A stretch of 64,000 nucleotides of DNA from Vagococcus hydrophili (lineage in GTDB: Bacteria > Bacillota > Bacilli > Lactobacillales > Vagococcaceae): contig NZ_CP049887.1 of assembly GCF_011304195.1 (NCBI RefSeq), positions 434,001 to 498,000 on the forward strand. Reading direction: 5' to 3'. The notes beneath the pieces are model-generated. The model made no database searches, was not told the origin of the DNA, and saw only the letters and a program-made list of their open reading frames with translations. A program made the translations under genes and the position numbers. Of the stretch, positions 41,941 to 50,923 are shown piece by piece (position 1 is the stretch's first letter; the number at the start of each line of letters is the position of its first letter).

Positions 41941-43077
41941 CTAATTTACAATTGCCATCCCGTCATTCGGGAATGTTTCTGGTGATACGACACCATTTGA
42001 TTCAAATTTATAACCTGGTTCATCTCTTTCATCTTTTTGATCAAGACCTAATGATAAACGCATTTTATGAGAGATATAATCAATACTGTCTTGGTGTAAA
42101 CCAACCATACTAATGCTTTCTCCGTAAGGGGCATAATCAAAACTCATCCATGAAAAGGCGTGAGACTCGAATTTATAATCTTTTGTTAGACCAGATTGTG
42201 CAATAGAGAGAATTTTATTAGAAGGCATATCTGTTTTAATATGTCCGTCTAAAGCTTCTAAAATACTCTTATACTTAGCAATCGTGCCAACATCCATTGC
42301 TTTTTTAGCGATTGCTTCCACAACTTGTTGTTGTCTTTTCCCGCGTTCAATATCGTTATCCACATAACGTGTTCTTGAAAATGCTAAAGCTTGTTCTCCA
42401 TTAAGTTTATGATGACCTTCTTTTAATTCCACTACTTTTTTACCTTGTGAGTTCTGTTCTGTTAAGGTAAATGGTACGTCCATCTCAATACCACCTAAGG
42501 CATCAACGATATTTTCAAAGGCTTGGAAGTCTGCTGTTGCATAGTAATTAATCGGTACCTTCACTAAATTTTCAACGGCATCTATCGTGGCATCTATTCC
42601 ACCATAAGCAAAAGCAGAGTTGATTTTGTCTTTACCTTCAAAATCTTTTGACTTGATGCTTGTATAGGTGTCCCTTGGAATACTTGTGATATTCACTAAC
42701 TCTTCTGTTGGGTTAATTGTTAAAAGCAGCATAGAATCTGTTCTAGCACTTCCCAATTCACGTTCGCTGTTATCATCCAATCCTAGTACTAAAATAGAAA
42801 TAGGATCTTTTTGAACGTCAATCTTATCGTTTTGAACGCTTTTAGATGTTCTTGGTGTGTATGATTTATTCAGAAAATCATTGGTATCCATTAACCCTTT
42901 AACCACATAAACTAAACCACCCAAAATGGTAATAAGCATGACAATGGTTAAACTTTGCCAAACCATAGTCCATTTTTTCTTTGTTTTTTTACGTGTCGTT
43001 CTTTTAGTACTGTCTCCAGTAAGTGTACTCAGAGATGTTTCATTGGTATTTTTTCTTTTATCTTTTCTTCTTGTCAA
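41941..43077 (-). CDS. LytR-CpsA-Psr (LCP) family cell-wall polymer ligase
   Basis: A 378-residue membrane protein. A basic cytoplasmic N-terminus leads to one TM helix (SLTIVMLITILGGLVYVVKGL, about 45-65). The LCP domain includes ILVLGLDDNSERELGSARTDSM, ITSIPRDTYTSI and LAFSRTRYVDNDIERGKRQQ, with the conserved Asp and Arg residues for pyrophosphate binding. LCP enzymes attach teichoic acids or capsule to peptidoglycan. The start is TTG 43077, with AGGAG 8 nt upstream. It is divergent from tagO. Confidence 0.95.
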   Translation of the reverse strand: MTRRKDKRKNTNETSLSTLTGDSTKRTTRKKTKKKWTMVWQSLTIVMLITILGGLVYVVKGLMDTNDFLNKSYTPRTSKSVQNDKIDVQKDPISILVLGLDDNSERELGSARTDSMLLLTINPTEELVNITSIPRDTYTSIKSKDFEGKDKINSAFAYGGIDATIDAVENLVKVPINYYATADFQAFENIVDALGGIEMDVPFTLTEQNSQGKKVVELKEGHHKLNGEQALAFSRTRYVDNDIERGKRQQQVVEAIAKKAMDVGTIAKYKSILEALDGHIKTDMPSNKILSIAQSGLTKDYKFESHAFSWMSFDYAPYGESISMVGLHQDSIDYISHKMRLSLGLDQKDERDEPGYKFESNGVVSPETFPNDGMAIVN

Positions 43078-43112
43078 TGTCAAAACTCCTACGCTTCAAA
43101 TTATTCTTTGTT

Positions 43113-43121
43113 AGTATAACA
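43113..43121 (-). promoter_or_regulatory. extended -10 promoter of the LCP gene
   Basis: Minus-strand TGTTATACT about 35 nt before the TTG start. The -35 is weak. Confidence 0.4.
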
Positions 43122-43193
43122 TAGGCTATCTATCAAAAATAGAAAATCCTTGTTTTTTTAACTATCTTAAAGAATTCCTTAAAATTTTACACA

Positions 43194-43222
43194 TTGTTTA
43201 GCCCTTAAAACTCGTGTATAAT
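43194..43222 (+). promoter_or_regulatory. SigA-type promoter of tagO
   Basis: TTGTTT (43194-43199) and TATAAT (43217-43222) with 17-nt spacing, 32 nt before the start codon. Confidence 0.65.
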
Positions 43223-43254
43223 GTTGATGAATTATGAAAGTAGGTAATTAACAA

Positions 43255-44382
43255 ATGGATTTCATTTTAAAAGTAGCTTTCCGTTTATTTTTAACAATGA
43301 TCCTAGCTCTTTGTTTAACACCTTTAATAAAAAAATTAGCTTTTAAAATTGGTGCTGTTGATAAGCCAAACGCTAGAAGGATTAACAAAACGCCGATGCC
43401 AACAGCTGGTGGTTTGGCAATTTACATTGCTTTTTCCATCTCTGTTTTGTTCTTCTTTCCTGATCTGATTCCTTTTAACTATAGCTTACACTTAGTTATA
43501 TCATCTGGAATTGTGGTTCTCACAGGTTTAATCGATGATATCTTTGAACTTAAACCAAAACAAAAATTAATCGGTGTCACACTTGCCGCCCTTTATGTTT
43601 GTTTTGTTTTTGACATTACCGTAAGTACGATTACGTTGCCTCATATTGGTTTAGTGCCTTTAGAGTGGTTAAGTTATCCCATTACAGTGTTATGGATTTT
43701 AGGTCTGACCAACGCTATCAATTTAGTGGATGGTTTAGATGGTTTAGCTTCTGGTATCTCGATGATTGCCTTAACAACGATTGGGATTGTCGGATACGTG
43801 GCCTCATCGACAGGAGCTGTTAAAATACAAGTTCCTTTAGCTATTTTTATTTTATTAATGAGTGTACTAGGATTTTTCCCATTCAATTTTCATCCAGCCA
43901 AAATATTTCTTGGTGATACTGGTGCCCTTTTACTTGGATTCTTAATTTCCGTCTTATCTATCCAAGGATTGAAAAATGCTACCTTTATCACACTGATTAC
44001 ACCTTTAATTATTTTAGGTGTTCCTATCACTGATACTTTGTTTGCGATGATTAGAAGATGGCTAAATAAACGTCCCATCTCATCTGCTGATAAGATGCAT
44101 TTGCATCATCGGTTGCTTTCTCTCGGGTTTACTCACAGAGGCGCTGTTTTATCTATTTATTGTATGGCATTGATTTTTTCTCTGATTGCCTTACTTTACA
44201 TGTTTACAAACACATGGGCTACGATTCTTTTAACGATTGCGTGTCTGTTTGGTTTAGAAATTTTTATTGAGATGATTGGTTTAACTGGTGTTGATAAACA
44301 ACCTCTTTTAAACTCTTTAAAATTTTTAGGAAACCGCGCATACCGTCAAGAAGTCATAAAAAAAAGAAAAGAACAAGACTAA
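43255..44382 (+). CDS. tagO: undecaprenyl-phosphate GlcNAc-1-phosphate transferase (TagO/WecA)
   Basis: A 375-residue MraY-family membrane enzyme with about ten helices. It shows DKPNARRINKTPMPTAGGLA, the Asp-rich GLIDDIFELKPKQKL, NLVDGLDGLASGIS and FLGDTGALLLGFL, then the HLHHRLLSLG segment typical of WecA/TagO. It starts the teichoic acid linkage unit by forming undecaprenyl-PP-GlcNAc. It is divergent from the LCP gene and ends in a terminator shared with the BrkB-like gene. Confidence 0.95.
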   Translation: MDFILKVAFRLFLTMILALCLTPLIKKLAFKIGAVDKPNARRINKTPMPTAGGLAIYIAFSISVLFFFPDLIPFNYSLHLVISSGIVVLTGLIDDIFELKPKQKLIGVTLAALYVCFVFDITVSTITLPHIGLVPLEWLSYPITVLWILGLTNAINLVDGLDGLASGISMIALTTIGIVGYVASSTGAVKIQVPLAIFILLMSVLGFFPFNFHPAKIFLGDTGALLLGFLISVLSIQGLKNATFITLITPLIILGVPITDTLFAMIRRWLNKRPISSADKMHLHHRLLSLGFTHRGAVLSIYCMALIFSLIALLYMFTNTWATILLTIACLFGLEIFIEMIGLTGVDKQPLLNSLKFLGNRAYRQEVIKKRKEQD

Positions 44383-44413
44383 AACATTAGATGTTTTGAT
44401 CTTGTTCTTTTTT
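44365..44413. terminator. bidirectional terminator between tagO and the BrkB-like gene
   Basis: A stem of about 20 bp pairs AAAAGAACAAGACTAAAACA (44367-44386) with TGTTTTGATCTTGTTCTTTT (44392-44411) with one mismatch. Stop codons of both convergent genes lie in it. Confidence 0.9.
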
Positions 44414-45340
44414 ATTATTATTTTTTGATTCAATAACTTCTTCGTTTTTATCTAACTTTTTAGCAATATAATCGCCAACAATATTTTTCTTTGGTTCGAT
44501 GGTCCCATAATAATGCCGTTCTAGCGCCACATTTATGACCCCACCAATAATAATCAACGTGGCGGCAATGTTTAACCATAAAATAAAGAAAATAAAGGTT
44601 CCAATAAACCCGTAACTATTAATTCTTTTGGCAAAATTATTAATGTAGAAACCATAAAACTGAGTCACACTCATCCAACAAACCGTTGTGAAAAGTGTTC
44701 CCGGAATGATTGTTTTAAAATGAACCTTCGCACTTGGGACGTAATAATATAGCATCAAAAGAATAATTAATAGCACAGAAGCTGTTACTGGCCATTTTAA
44801 GGTTTTGAAAGTTGTTAAAATTTCTTCTGGATGACCAAATATTGGCAGGACGTACTCCAATATCGTCTGACCAAATGCCATAAATAGCATCAACGCTCCG
44901 ATTCCTAACATTAAAATGAAAACCATTAGGAATGAAAACAAGCGTCTTAAAAATTGAAACTTCTCTCGTTTAACACCATACGCCTTATCTAAACTAATCC
45001 GTATCGCATCAATACCTTTACTCATCGCCCAAAAAGTACCGATTGCAGAAATAGAAAGTAACCCACCACTACTCGTTTTAAGCAAACTACTAATAGTATC
45101 TTTCAACATGATATAAATATCGGGTGGTAATAATTCTTTAATGTAAGGCAACACACTTTTATCACTTAAATTTAAAAACGGTAGGATATTTCCTAACGCA
45201 ATGAGCAAGGGAAAAAATGACAGAAGTAAATAATAGGTAACCACCACTGCATAAATTGCTACTTCTGATTGTTGATATGTCTCGATAAAAGACTTAACAA
45301 ACGTTTTCCACCCTGACTCTTTTTTCTCTTGCTCTTGCAT
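44387..45340 (-). CDS. YihY/BrkB family membrane protein
   Basis: A 317-residue protein with six predicted membrane helices between residues 20 and 285. Typical pieces are VVTYYLLLSFFPLLIALGN, STIGTFWAMSKGIDAIR-like SAIGTFWAMSKGIDAIR and GFIGTFIFFILWLNIAA. It belongs to the YihY/BrkB (UPF0761) family, of unsettled function; it is not a ribonuclease despite old names. The charged C-terminus is disordered-looking. It lies 15 nt downstream of map, probably in one operon. Confidence 0.92.
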   Translation of the reverse strand: MQEQEKKESGWKTFVKSFIETYQQSEVAIYAVVVTYYLLLSFFPLLIALGNILPFLNLSDKSVLPYIKELLPPDIYIMLKDTISSLLKTSSGGLLSISAIGTFWAMSKGIDAIRISLDKAYGVKREKFQFLRRLFSFLMVFILMLGIGALMLFMAFGQTILEYVLPIFGHPEEILTTFKTLKWPVTASVLLIILLMLYYYVPSAKVHFKTIIPGTLFTTVCWMSVTQFYGFYINNFAKRINSYGFIGTFIFFILWLNIAATLIIIGGVINVALERHYYGTIEPKKNIVGDYIAKKLDKNEEVIESKNNNKKEQDQNI

Positions 45341-45355
45341 ATACCTACTCCTTGA

Positions 45356-46105
45356 TTAGTCTTGTAAAGTTAAGATTTTTGGACCTTCTTTTGTAATAGC
45401 TAAGGTATGCTCGTATTGACATGATAAACCGCCATCTTGTGTACGAGCTGTCCAACCATTGTTGTCCATCTTCATTTGCCATGTTCCTGTATTTACCATT
45501 GGTTCAATTGTAATAACCATACCTTGTTTTAGGCGTAACCCTTTACCTTTTTCGCCGTAATGAGGAACTTGTGGCGCTTCGTGAATTGTTGGTCCAATGC
45601 CGTGTCCGATAAAATCACGAACTACTGATAAGTTTTCAGATTCAACATACGTTTGAATCGCATGACCGATGTCACCGATGCGATTTCCTTCTTGAGCTTG
45701 TTCAATTCCTAAGTACAAAGCTTTTTTCGTTACTTCCATTAAGTGATCAATTTCTGGTGTTGATTTACCAACGACATATGCCCAACATGAATCACTCATC
45801 GCCCCTTTATATTCCACACACATATCGACTTTGATTAAATCGTTGTCTTTTAAGACTTCTTTTCTTGGGAATCCGTGACAAATTTCATCATTAATAGTAC
45901 AACATGTGGCATATTTATATCCTTCAAATCCAATTTGAGCTGCCACTGCGTTTTTTTCTTTGATTAAATTATGGACAAATAACTCGATGTCCCAGCTAGT
46001 AATCCCCGGTTTAATAAAATCACGTAAAGCGCGGTGAACACTTGCTAAAACCTCGCCTGAATCAGCCATCATTTCTATTTCTCTTGGTGATTTTAATGTA
46101 ATCAT
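45356..46105 (-). CDS. map: type I methionine aminopeptidase
   Basis: A 249-residue enzyme removing N-terminal Met. Metal-ligand regions are visible: IKVDMCVEYKGAMSDSCW (two Asp), FIGHGIGPTIHEAP (His) and ITIEPMVNTG (Glu), plus a late Glu in YEHTLAIT. GRSxQ-type details fit the Lactobacillales form. It has a good promoter and is followed by the BrkB-like gene. Confidence 0.96.
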   Translation of the reverse strand: MITLKSPREIEMMADSGEVLASVHRALRDFIKPGITSWDIELFVHNLIKEKNAVAAQIGFEGYKYATCCTINDEICHGFPRKEVLKDNDLIKVDMCVEYKGAMSDSCWAYVVGKSTPEIDHLMEVTKKALYLGIEQAQEGNRIGDIGHAIQTYVESENLSVVRDFIGHGIGPTIHEAPQVPHYGEKGKGLRLKQGMVITIEPMVNTGTWQMKMDNNGWTARTQDGGLSCQYEHTLAITKEGPKILTLQD

Positions 46106-46139
46106 TTTTATTCCCTACTTTCTCTTAATTAGCATTCCT

Positions 46140-46168
46140 ATTTTAGCACAATCAGTAAGATACGCCAA
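46140..46168 (-). promoter_or_regulatory. SigA-type promoter of map
   Basis: Minus-strand TTGGCG (46168-46163) and TAAAAT (46145-46140) with 17-nt spacing and a TGC extension before the -10. Confidence 0.65.
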
Positions 46169-46190
46169 ATATGCGTATAATCATAAAAAA

Positions 46191-46218
46191 TTGAAAATAC
46201 CATTTATTTTGATATAAT
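46191..46218 (+). promoter_or_regulatory. SigA-type promoter of the flavodoxin gene
   Basis: TTGAAA (46191-46196) and TATAAT (46213-46218) with 16-nt spacing, plus a TGA extended -10. Confidence 0.72.
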
Positions 46219-46252
46219 TTAGTAGCACTAATTTAAGAAGGGAGTTCTTTTT

Positions 46253-46702
46253 GTGACTGTTGCAAAAATTGTTTACGCTAGTCTTACAGGAAATACAGAA
46301 GAAATTGCTGATATTGTGGCTGAGGCTTTAGAAGAAAAAAATATTGATGTTGAAATAAATGAATGTACTCAAGTCGACGCGGCTGATTTTTTAGATGCTG
46401 ATATTTGTGTGGTTGCTTCTTATACCTATGACGACTTTGAATTACCCGATGAAATTATCGATTTTCATGAAGAACTATTAGAACTTGATCTATCCGGAAA
46501 AGTTTACGGCGTTGTTGGGAGTGGCGATTCTTTCTACACTTATTTCTGCCAAGTAGTGGATCAATTTGACAAGGCCTTTGCAAGTGTCGGTGCTACAAAA
46601 GGCGCTGAGTCAGTTAAAGTCGAGTTAGCTGCTGAAGAGGATGATATTGTCGCTTTAGAAGCCTTCGCTCAAAAACTAGTCGAAGCTGTAGAAAATAAAT
46701 AG
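46253..46702 (+). CDS. flavodoxin
   Basis: A 149-residue flavodoxin. The FMN phosphate loop is SLTGNTEEIADIV (residues 9-21), followed by VVASYTYDDFELPDE and VGSGDSFYTYFCQVVDQF, which form the isoalloxazine-binding loops. It is an electron carrier, acidic as usual. It starts with GTG 46253, with GGGAG upstream. Monocistronic with its own promoter and terminator. Confidence 0.95.
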   Translation: MTVAKIVYASLTGNTEEIADIVAEALEEKNIDVEINECTQVDAADFLDADICVVASYTYDDFELPDEIIDFHEELLELDLSGKVYGVVGSGDSFYTYFCQVVDQFDKAFASVGATKGAESVKVELAAEEDDIVALEAFAQKLVEAVENK

Positions 46703-46711
46703 ATATAACAC

Positions 46712-46743
46712 AAAAAAGGATGCCTAACAGCATCCTTTTTTAT
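46712..46743 (+). terminator. terminator of the flavodoxin gene
   Basis: AAAAAAGGATGC (46712-46723) pairs with GCATCCTTTTTT (46730-46741). Confidence 0.9.
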
Positions 46744-46778
46744 TCAGAATCATAAAAGTACGTTTTACGAACAATAGA

Positions 46779-46826
46779 TAACTAAATAATTTTAATTTAG
46801 TCAAGAAATTTTAAAATTATTTAGTT
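46779..46826. terminator. AT-only long hairpin at the end of the TetR gene
   Basis: AACTAAATAATTTTAA (46780-46795) is perfectly complementary to TTAAAATTATTTAGTT (46811-46826). The TetR stop codon lies in the right arm. No long T-run follows, so it is a weak terminator or an mRNA 3' stabiliser. Confidence 0.5.
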
Positions 46827-47389
46827 GTTATGGTGAAATTAGGAAAACTTTTCAATGATTTATTAACAAATTTTAAAATACTTACCATTTCTTCTGTTGT
46901 TGCATGAATTCTTCCACTTGTTGCTAGTGATGCTAAACCTGTCGCAGTTACCCAGTTACCTAAGAATGCTGTATTAAGTTCTTCATCAGTCATCCCATTG
47001 TACTCTTCTTTTAATTTAGCTTTTTCTAAAAACATCTCTAAACCAAATTTATTTAACAATTCGCCATCAGCATGTTCTTCAACAAACAACGCACGGAATA
47101 ACATTTGCTCATTCTTAGCAAACTCCACGTAGTTTAAAGTTAAATCGATAATCGGATCTCCTGAAACTTCCTTGTTAAATACTTCATCTCTTAGATATTT
47201 TTCAACTTCTTCAAAAAATGCTTCTCTTAAATCATCCATATTTTTAAATTCTAAATAAATGGGTTGAGTTGAACTTTTCATCTTGCTGGCGATATTTCTT
47301 GCTGTAAAGCCAGAGAAACCTTCAGTTGCAACTACTTCATGTGCGGCATTTAAGATATGTTCTCTTGTAATAGTTTTCTTTCTAGCCAT
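46817..47389 (-). CDS. TetR/AcrR family transcriptional regulator
   Basis: A 190-residue repressor-type protein. The N-terminal helix-turn-helix is ITREHILNAAHEVVATEGFS with FTARNIASKMKSSTQPIYLEF (to about residue 48), followed by an all-helical ligand domain. Start is ATG 47389 (MARKKTITRE), with GGTGG 8 nt upstream. No adjacent co-directional target gene is present; it is divergent from the aminopeptidase gene with 244 nt between starts. The ATCATGAT palindromes in that gap may be its operators, which is untested. Confidence 0.88.
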   Translation of the reverse strand: MARKKTITREHILNAAHEVVATEGFSGFTARNIASKMKSSTQPIYLEFKNMDDLREAFFEEVEKYLRDEVFNKEVSGDPIIDLTLNYVEFAKNEQMLFRALFVEEHADGELLNKFGLEMFLEKAKLKEEYNGMTDEELNTAFLGNWVTATGLASLATSGRIHATTEEMVSILKFVNKSLKSFPNFTITTK

Positions 47390-47580
47390 GAGATTTCCCA
47401 CCTTTCTTTTTTTGTAATCATGATTTTTTATAATAAAAAAACTTTATTGTTCTTTTACTTATCATAATTGTATCATGAATTTTTAATAATACCAATTAAT
47501 TTAATCTGTTTTTTGTAATTTTTTATATATTTTATACATTTCTTAAGCCTTTATTCAAACTTTATTCAATTGATATAACC

Positions 47581-47608
47581 TTGCTCTTATGCTACTATTT
47601 ACTATAAT
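47581..47608 (+). promoter_or_regulatory. SigA-type promoter of the M29 aminopeptidase gene
   Basis: TTGCTC (47581-47586) and TATAAT (47603-47608) with 16-nt spacing, 25 nt before ATG. The rest of 47390-47580 is AT-rich with no gene. Confidence 0.55.
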
Positions 47609-47633
47609 ACTTAAACTTGGGAGGAATTTATTT

Positions 47634-48872
47634 ATGGTCTTAGAAAATTTTGATACGTTATTAAAAAATTATGCGAAATTGATTACAAAAGTTGGTGTGA
47701 ATGTCCAAAAATCACATACTGTTGTTGTTCAAATTCAGGTCGAACAAGCTCCTTTAGCACGCTATATTGTGAGCGAAGCCTACAAATTAGGTGCTAAACA
47801 AGTCATTGTTCAATGGACAGATGATTTCATTAGTCGTGAAATGTTTGTTAACGCTGATCAAGAAATTATTGAAACGGTCCCTCAATATAAAATTGATGAA
47901 ATGAATGATTGGGTGGAAAAAGGCGCTAGTCGTATTAGTGTGGTTTCTCAAAATCCTGATGCTTACGCTGGTGTTGATAATGAGCGCTTATCTACTTATC
48001 AACTAGCGATGGGTAAAGCAATGATGCCACTTCGCCAAGCAACTCAAGCAAACAAAGTAAGCTGGGTTGTCGTTGCTGCGGCTGGTAGTGATTGGGCTAA
48101 AAAAGTTTTCCCAGAACTTGATTCAACGGAAGAACAAGTAGATGCTTTATGGGAGTCAATCTTCAAAGTCACTCGTATGTACGAATCAGATCCTATCGCT
48201 GCATGGGATGCTCATGATAAATTGTTAGAAGCTAAATCAGCTGAATTAAACGCTGAACAATTTGACGCATTACACTATACAGCGCCAGGTACTGATTTAA
48301 TCATTGGTTTACCTGAAAATCATCACTGGGAAGGCGCTGGTAGCTTAAACGTTCGTGGGGAACGCTTCATGGCTAACATGCCAACAGAAGAAGTCTTCAC
48401 AGCTCCAGATAACCGCAGAATTGACGGCGTTGTCACTAGTACTAAACCTTTAAGCTACTCAGGAAATACCTTAGAAAACATGACATTTACTTTTAAAGAT
48501 GGTAAAGTCATCGAAGCTAAAGCTGAAAAAGGCGAAGAAGTGTTACAAAAATTAATCGCTATTGACGAAGGAGCGAAAAGTTTAGGAGAAGTTGCTCTTG
48601 TTCCTGACAGCTCACAAATCTCTCAATCTGGTTTAACTTTCTTCAATACATTATTTGATGAAAATGCTTCAAACCATTTAGCTCTTGGTTCAGCTTACGC
48701 TTTCAATATCCAAGGTGGGACTGAAATGACAGAGGAAGAATTAATCGCAGCAGGTCTTAACCGTAGCCAAACTCACGTTGATTTTATGATTGGTTCAAAC
48801 AAAATGAATATTGACGGTATTAAAAAAGATGGGACTCGTGTTCCTGTCTTTAGAAATGGTGAATGGGCGTAA
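47634..48872 (+). CDS. pepS: M29 family metallo-aminopeptidase (AmpS/PepS)
   Basis: A 412-residue aminopeptidase of family M29. Metal-ligand regions occur in order: the Glu in TDLIIGLPENHHWEG/GERFMANMPTEEVFTAPD, the Glu in KSLGEVALVPD, the His in ASNHLALGSAYAF and the His-x-Asp in QTHVDFMIGS. It releases N-terminal residues from peptides. The start is ATG 47634 with GGGAGG 9 nt upstream; the in-frame ATG at 47589 lies upstream of the -10. It is monocistronic with a strong terminator. Confidence 0.95.
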   Translation: MVLENFDTLLKNYAKLITKVGVNVQKSHTVVVQIQVEQAPLARYIVSEAYKLGAKQVIVQWTDDFISREMFVNADQEIIETVPQYKIDEMNDWVEKGASRISVVSQNPDAYAGVDNERLSTYQLAMGKAMMPLRQATQANKVSWVVVAAAGSDWAKKVFPELDSTEEQVDALWESIFKVTRMYESDPIAAWDAHDKLLEAKSAELNAEQFDALHYTAPGTDLIIGLPENHHWEGAGSLNVRGERFMANMPTEEVFTAPDNRRIDGVVTSTKPLSYSGNTLENMTFTFKDGKVIEAKAEKGEEVLQKLIAIDEGAKSLGEVALVPDSSQISQSGLTFFNTLFDENASNHLALGSAYAFNIQGGTEMTEEELIAAGLNRSQTHVDFMIGSNKMNIDGIKKDGTRVPVFRNGEWA

Positions 48873-48897
48873 CAGATAAATTAGTTAAGTATTTTTT

Positions 48898-48936
48898 AAG
48901 AGGATGTGACTCAATAATGAGCCACACCCTCTTTTT
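48898..48936 (+). terminator. terminator of the M29 aminopeptidase gene
   Basis: AAGAGG-TGTG-CTCA pairs with TGAG-CACA-CCTCTT with small mismatches, followed by TTTTT. Confidence 0.88.
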
Positions 48937-48954
48937 ATCATTATTAAATTAAAT

Positions 48955-48991
48955 ACAAAAAAATTGAGAAGATGTCAGGTACATCTCCTCA
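48955..48991 (-). terminator. orphan minus-strand terminator
   Basis: TTGAG-AGATGT (48964-48975) pairs with ACATCT-CTCAA around CAGGT. On the minus strand TTTTTTT follows. No minus-strand gene lies upstream before the Mga-like gene, so it suggests a small minus-strand RNA. Confidence 0.55.
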
Positions 48992-49213
48992 AAGAAAGAA
49001 AGTTTTTTCATGATTTGCTAACAATCTTACCTAGTGTAAGTCCCCTTCCCAAGGTTTAGCAACCATTCAATAATAGTAGTATACTCCTATTATTCTTATT
49101 TTTATTACTTTAAATTGGCGCAATATCTGCCAAAAAAATAAAACACTTATCTTGTAAAAGAAGAAACTTCACGTTAGTATAAAACAATCAAATAGAGTTA
49201 AGGGGACTCCAGC
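48992..49213. other. gene-free region upstream of the Mga-like gene
   Basis: No ORF. It holds an imperfect palindrome, AATAATAG (49069-49076) with CTATTATT (49087-49094) around GTATAC, a candidate operator. It also has an inverted pair of GCTAAC/GTTTAGC-type segments around a GC-rich block (49040-49055) that could belong to a minus-strand RNA ending at the orphan terminator. Confidence 0.4.
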
Positions 49214-50722
49214 ATGCGTCTGAAATATTTTTTAAGCCGAAAAGAATTGATTAAGATTGAAATTCTAGACGATTTACTTATTAGTCAGAAAAGAATTTTT
49301 CCAAAAGATTTAACAAGAAAATTTAATGTTTCTAAAAATTCTATTTTAAGGTACACCGCTGAATTACAAGAAGATTTAACAATTGTCTTTGATGACATTA
49401 CTTTGTGCTGCTCTGAGGATGGTGATTACTACCTTGAAAAATGCGAGTGGCAAAACCGTGCTTATCTTATTAACCACATGAAAGAATTTTATATTGACAA
49501 CAGTTCCCTTTATCTAGTTTTAAAGGCTGTTATCAGCACTAACTTAACCATTCCTCAAATAGCCGAAACGCTGAATTATTCTTTATCTACTGTTTACGCC
49601 AAACTAACAACATTGAATACACTTGCTGAACCTTATGAAATTGAAATCGACATCACTCACCCAAGTAGATTTAAAGGTCGAGAATTTAATGTACGCTTTT
49701 TTCTGTACCATATTCTTTTATTTCAAAATCGAACCATTAAACAGAACCCATTTCCAACTAATATCCCGCAAATTTTTTTAGATTTGACTAACATTGAAAC
49801 TAATCTTATTTCACCGAAAAAGTTAACTTCGTCTCATGAAATGCGTATTCGAATGATTCAAGGGATCTCCCTCTACCGAACAACTTATCATCAAGAGTGG
49901 TTGACTGAAGACGATAGCTTTCTTAAAGATATTATCTTTTTTAATGAATCAAACTTTAATTTATTTGGAGATAATGACCTGATAGCTACCTCATCACAAC
50001 TTATTGAATCTCGGGTTTTTTGTTTTTTACTGCGAGCATCTGTTTTTGAAATTGAGTCTTTCCAAGAAAAGAGAAAAATTATTTCAAAATATCAACAATC
50101 TGGTTTAAAAATCGCACAAAAAATTGAGTACATTCTTGAAAGTTTCGCCAAATTCGCCAAGTTTGAGTATACAACAGCTGGCTATACGGAGTCTTACTAC
50201 TTGCTGTTAATTAATTTGATTTACTTAAAGCATGTTTCTATCGATCTATGCGTCTTTTACGAAGATGATACTTTTTCTGAAAATCCATATGATAAAACGA
50301 ATGAAGCTTTTATTTCCAACAGTTCTAAAATCAAAGCCTTTATTCAAGAGAACTCTTTTTCATCTTTTTTTACTAAGATTCCAAGTCATAAGTTGCATCA
50401 GTTGGTTTATATTCTTCACTACATTTTCGATATTAATACACAACCTAAACAATTAAACATTTTTATTCAATTTTCAAAAAATATTCACACTGAAGCGTTA
50501 CTTGCCCATTCTTTAACTAGTTCATTTAGTTCTGAAGCTCTTAGCATCACTAAAAACCCTGATGAAGCTAATCTTTTTGTTTCCGACAGTTATGAGGGTA
50601 AAAATTGCCATGTCGAGCATTTCTTTTTTGAAAATACTTATAATAGTTTAGAATATCAACGATTATATCAGTTCATCACTCGACTAATTTATGATAATAT
50701 GTTCTTTAAAAAAATTGAATAA
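49214..50722 (+). CDS. Mga-like transcriptional regulator
   Basis: A 502-residue regulator. An N-terminal DNA-binding part includes FPKDLTRKFNVSKNSILRYTAEL (about 35-57). A second helix-turn-helix of the Mga type is TIPQIAETLNYSLSTVYAKLTTL (about 115-137). The long helical middle resembles PRD-like domains and the end resembles an EIIB-like fold. Mga regulators in streptococci control surface proteins and sugar-linked virulence genes. It starts at ATG 49214 with a GGGG tract upstream and is monocistronic. Target genes are not evident nearby. Confidence 0.8.
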   Translation: MRLKYFLSRKELIKIEILDDLLISQKRIFPKDLTRKFNVSKNSILRYTAELQEDLTIVFDDITLCCSEDGDYYLEKCEWQNRAYLINHMKEFYIDNSSLYLVLKAVISTNLTIPQIAETLNYSLSTVYAKLTTLNTLAEPYEIEIDITHPSRFKGREFNVRFFLYHILLFQNRTIKQNPFPTNIPQIFLDLTNIETNLISPKKLTSSHEMRIRMIQGISLYRTTYHQEWLTEDDSFLKDIIFFNESNFNLFGDNDLIATSSQLIESRVFCFLLRASVFEIESFQEKRKIISKYQQSGLKIAQKIEYILESFAKFAKFEYTTAGYTESYYLLLINLIYLKHVSIDLCVFYEDDTFSENPYDKTNEAFISNSSKIKAFIQENSFSSFFTKIPSHKLHQLVYILHYIFDINTQPKQLNIFIQFSKNIHTEALLAHSLTSSFSSEALSITKNPDEANLFVSDSYEGKNCHVEHFFFENTYNSLEYQRLYQFITRLIYDNMFFKKIE

Positions 50723-50726
50723 AAGA

Positions 50727-50778
50727 AAAAAGGTTGATATATAAGCACTTACTAGAGGCTTTTATATCAACTTTTTTA
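50727..50778. terminator. terminator between the Mga-like gene and tRNA-Arg
   Basis: AAAGTTGATATA-type arms (50730-50742 and 50761-50771: GGTTGATATA with TATATCAAC) flank a long loop. T-runs are present on both strands, so it can serve the convergent Mga-like gene and tRNA. Confidence 0.75.
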
Positions 50779-50782
50779 ATGA

Positions 50783-50856
50783 CGTCCACGAGAGGAGTTG
50801 AACCTCCGACCTACCGCTTAGGAGGCGGTTGCTCTATCCAACTGAGCTACGAGGAC
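50783..50856 (-). tRNA. tRNA-Arg (anticodon CCT)
   Basis: Minus-strand cloverleaf of 74 nt: acceptor GTCCTCG/CGTGGAC (one mismatch), D-arm with AGCTCAGTTGGATAGAGC, anticodon stem CCGCC/GGCGG-type pairing with loop CTCCTAA (anticodon CCT) and T-arm GGTTCAACTCC. CCA is not encoded. It decodes AGG. Plus-strand ORFs here are spurious. Confidence 0.95.
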
Positions 50857-50923
50857 TTAGAAATTAACATATCTATTTTCTCACTAACACATAGAAATGT
50901 CCATGGCATATTTAGATGGATTT

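Noticed and set aside
50783-50856. tRNA-Arg as attachment site of an integrated element
   Set aside because: No integrase gene and no duplicated tRNA 3' end were seen nearby.
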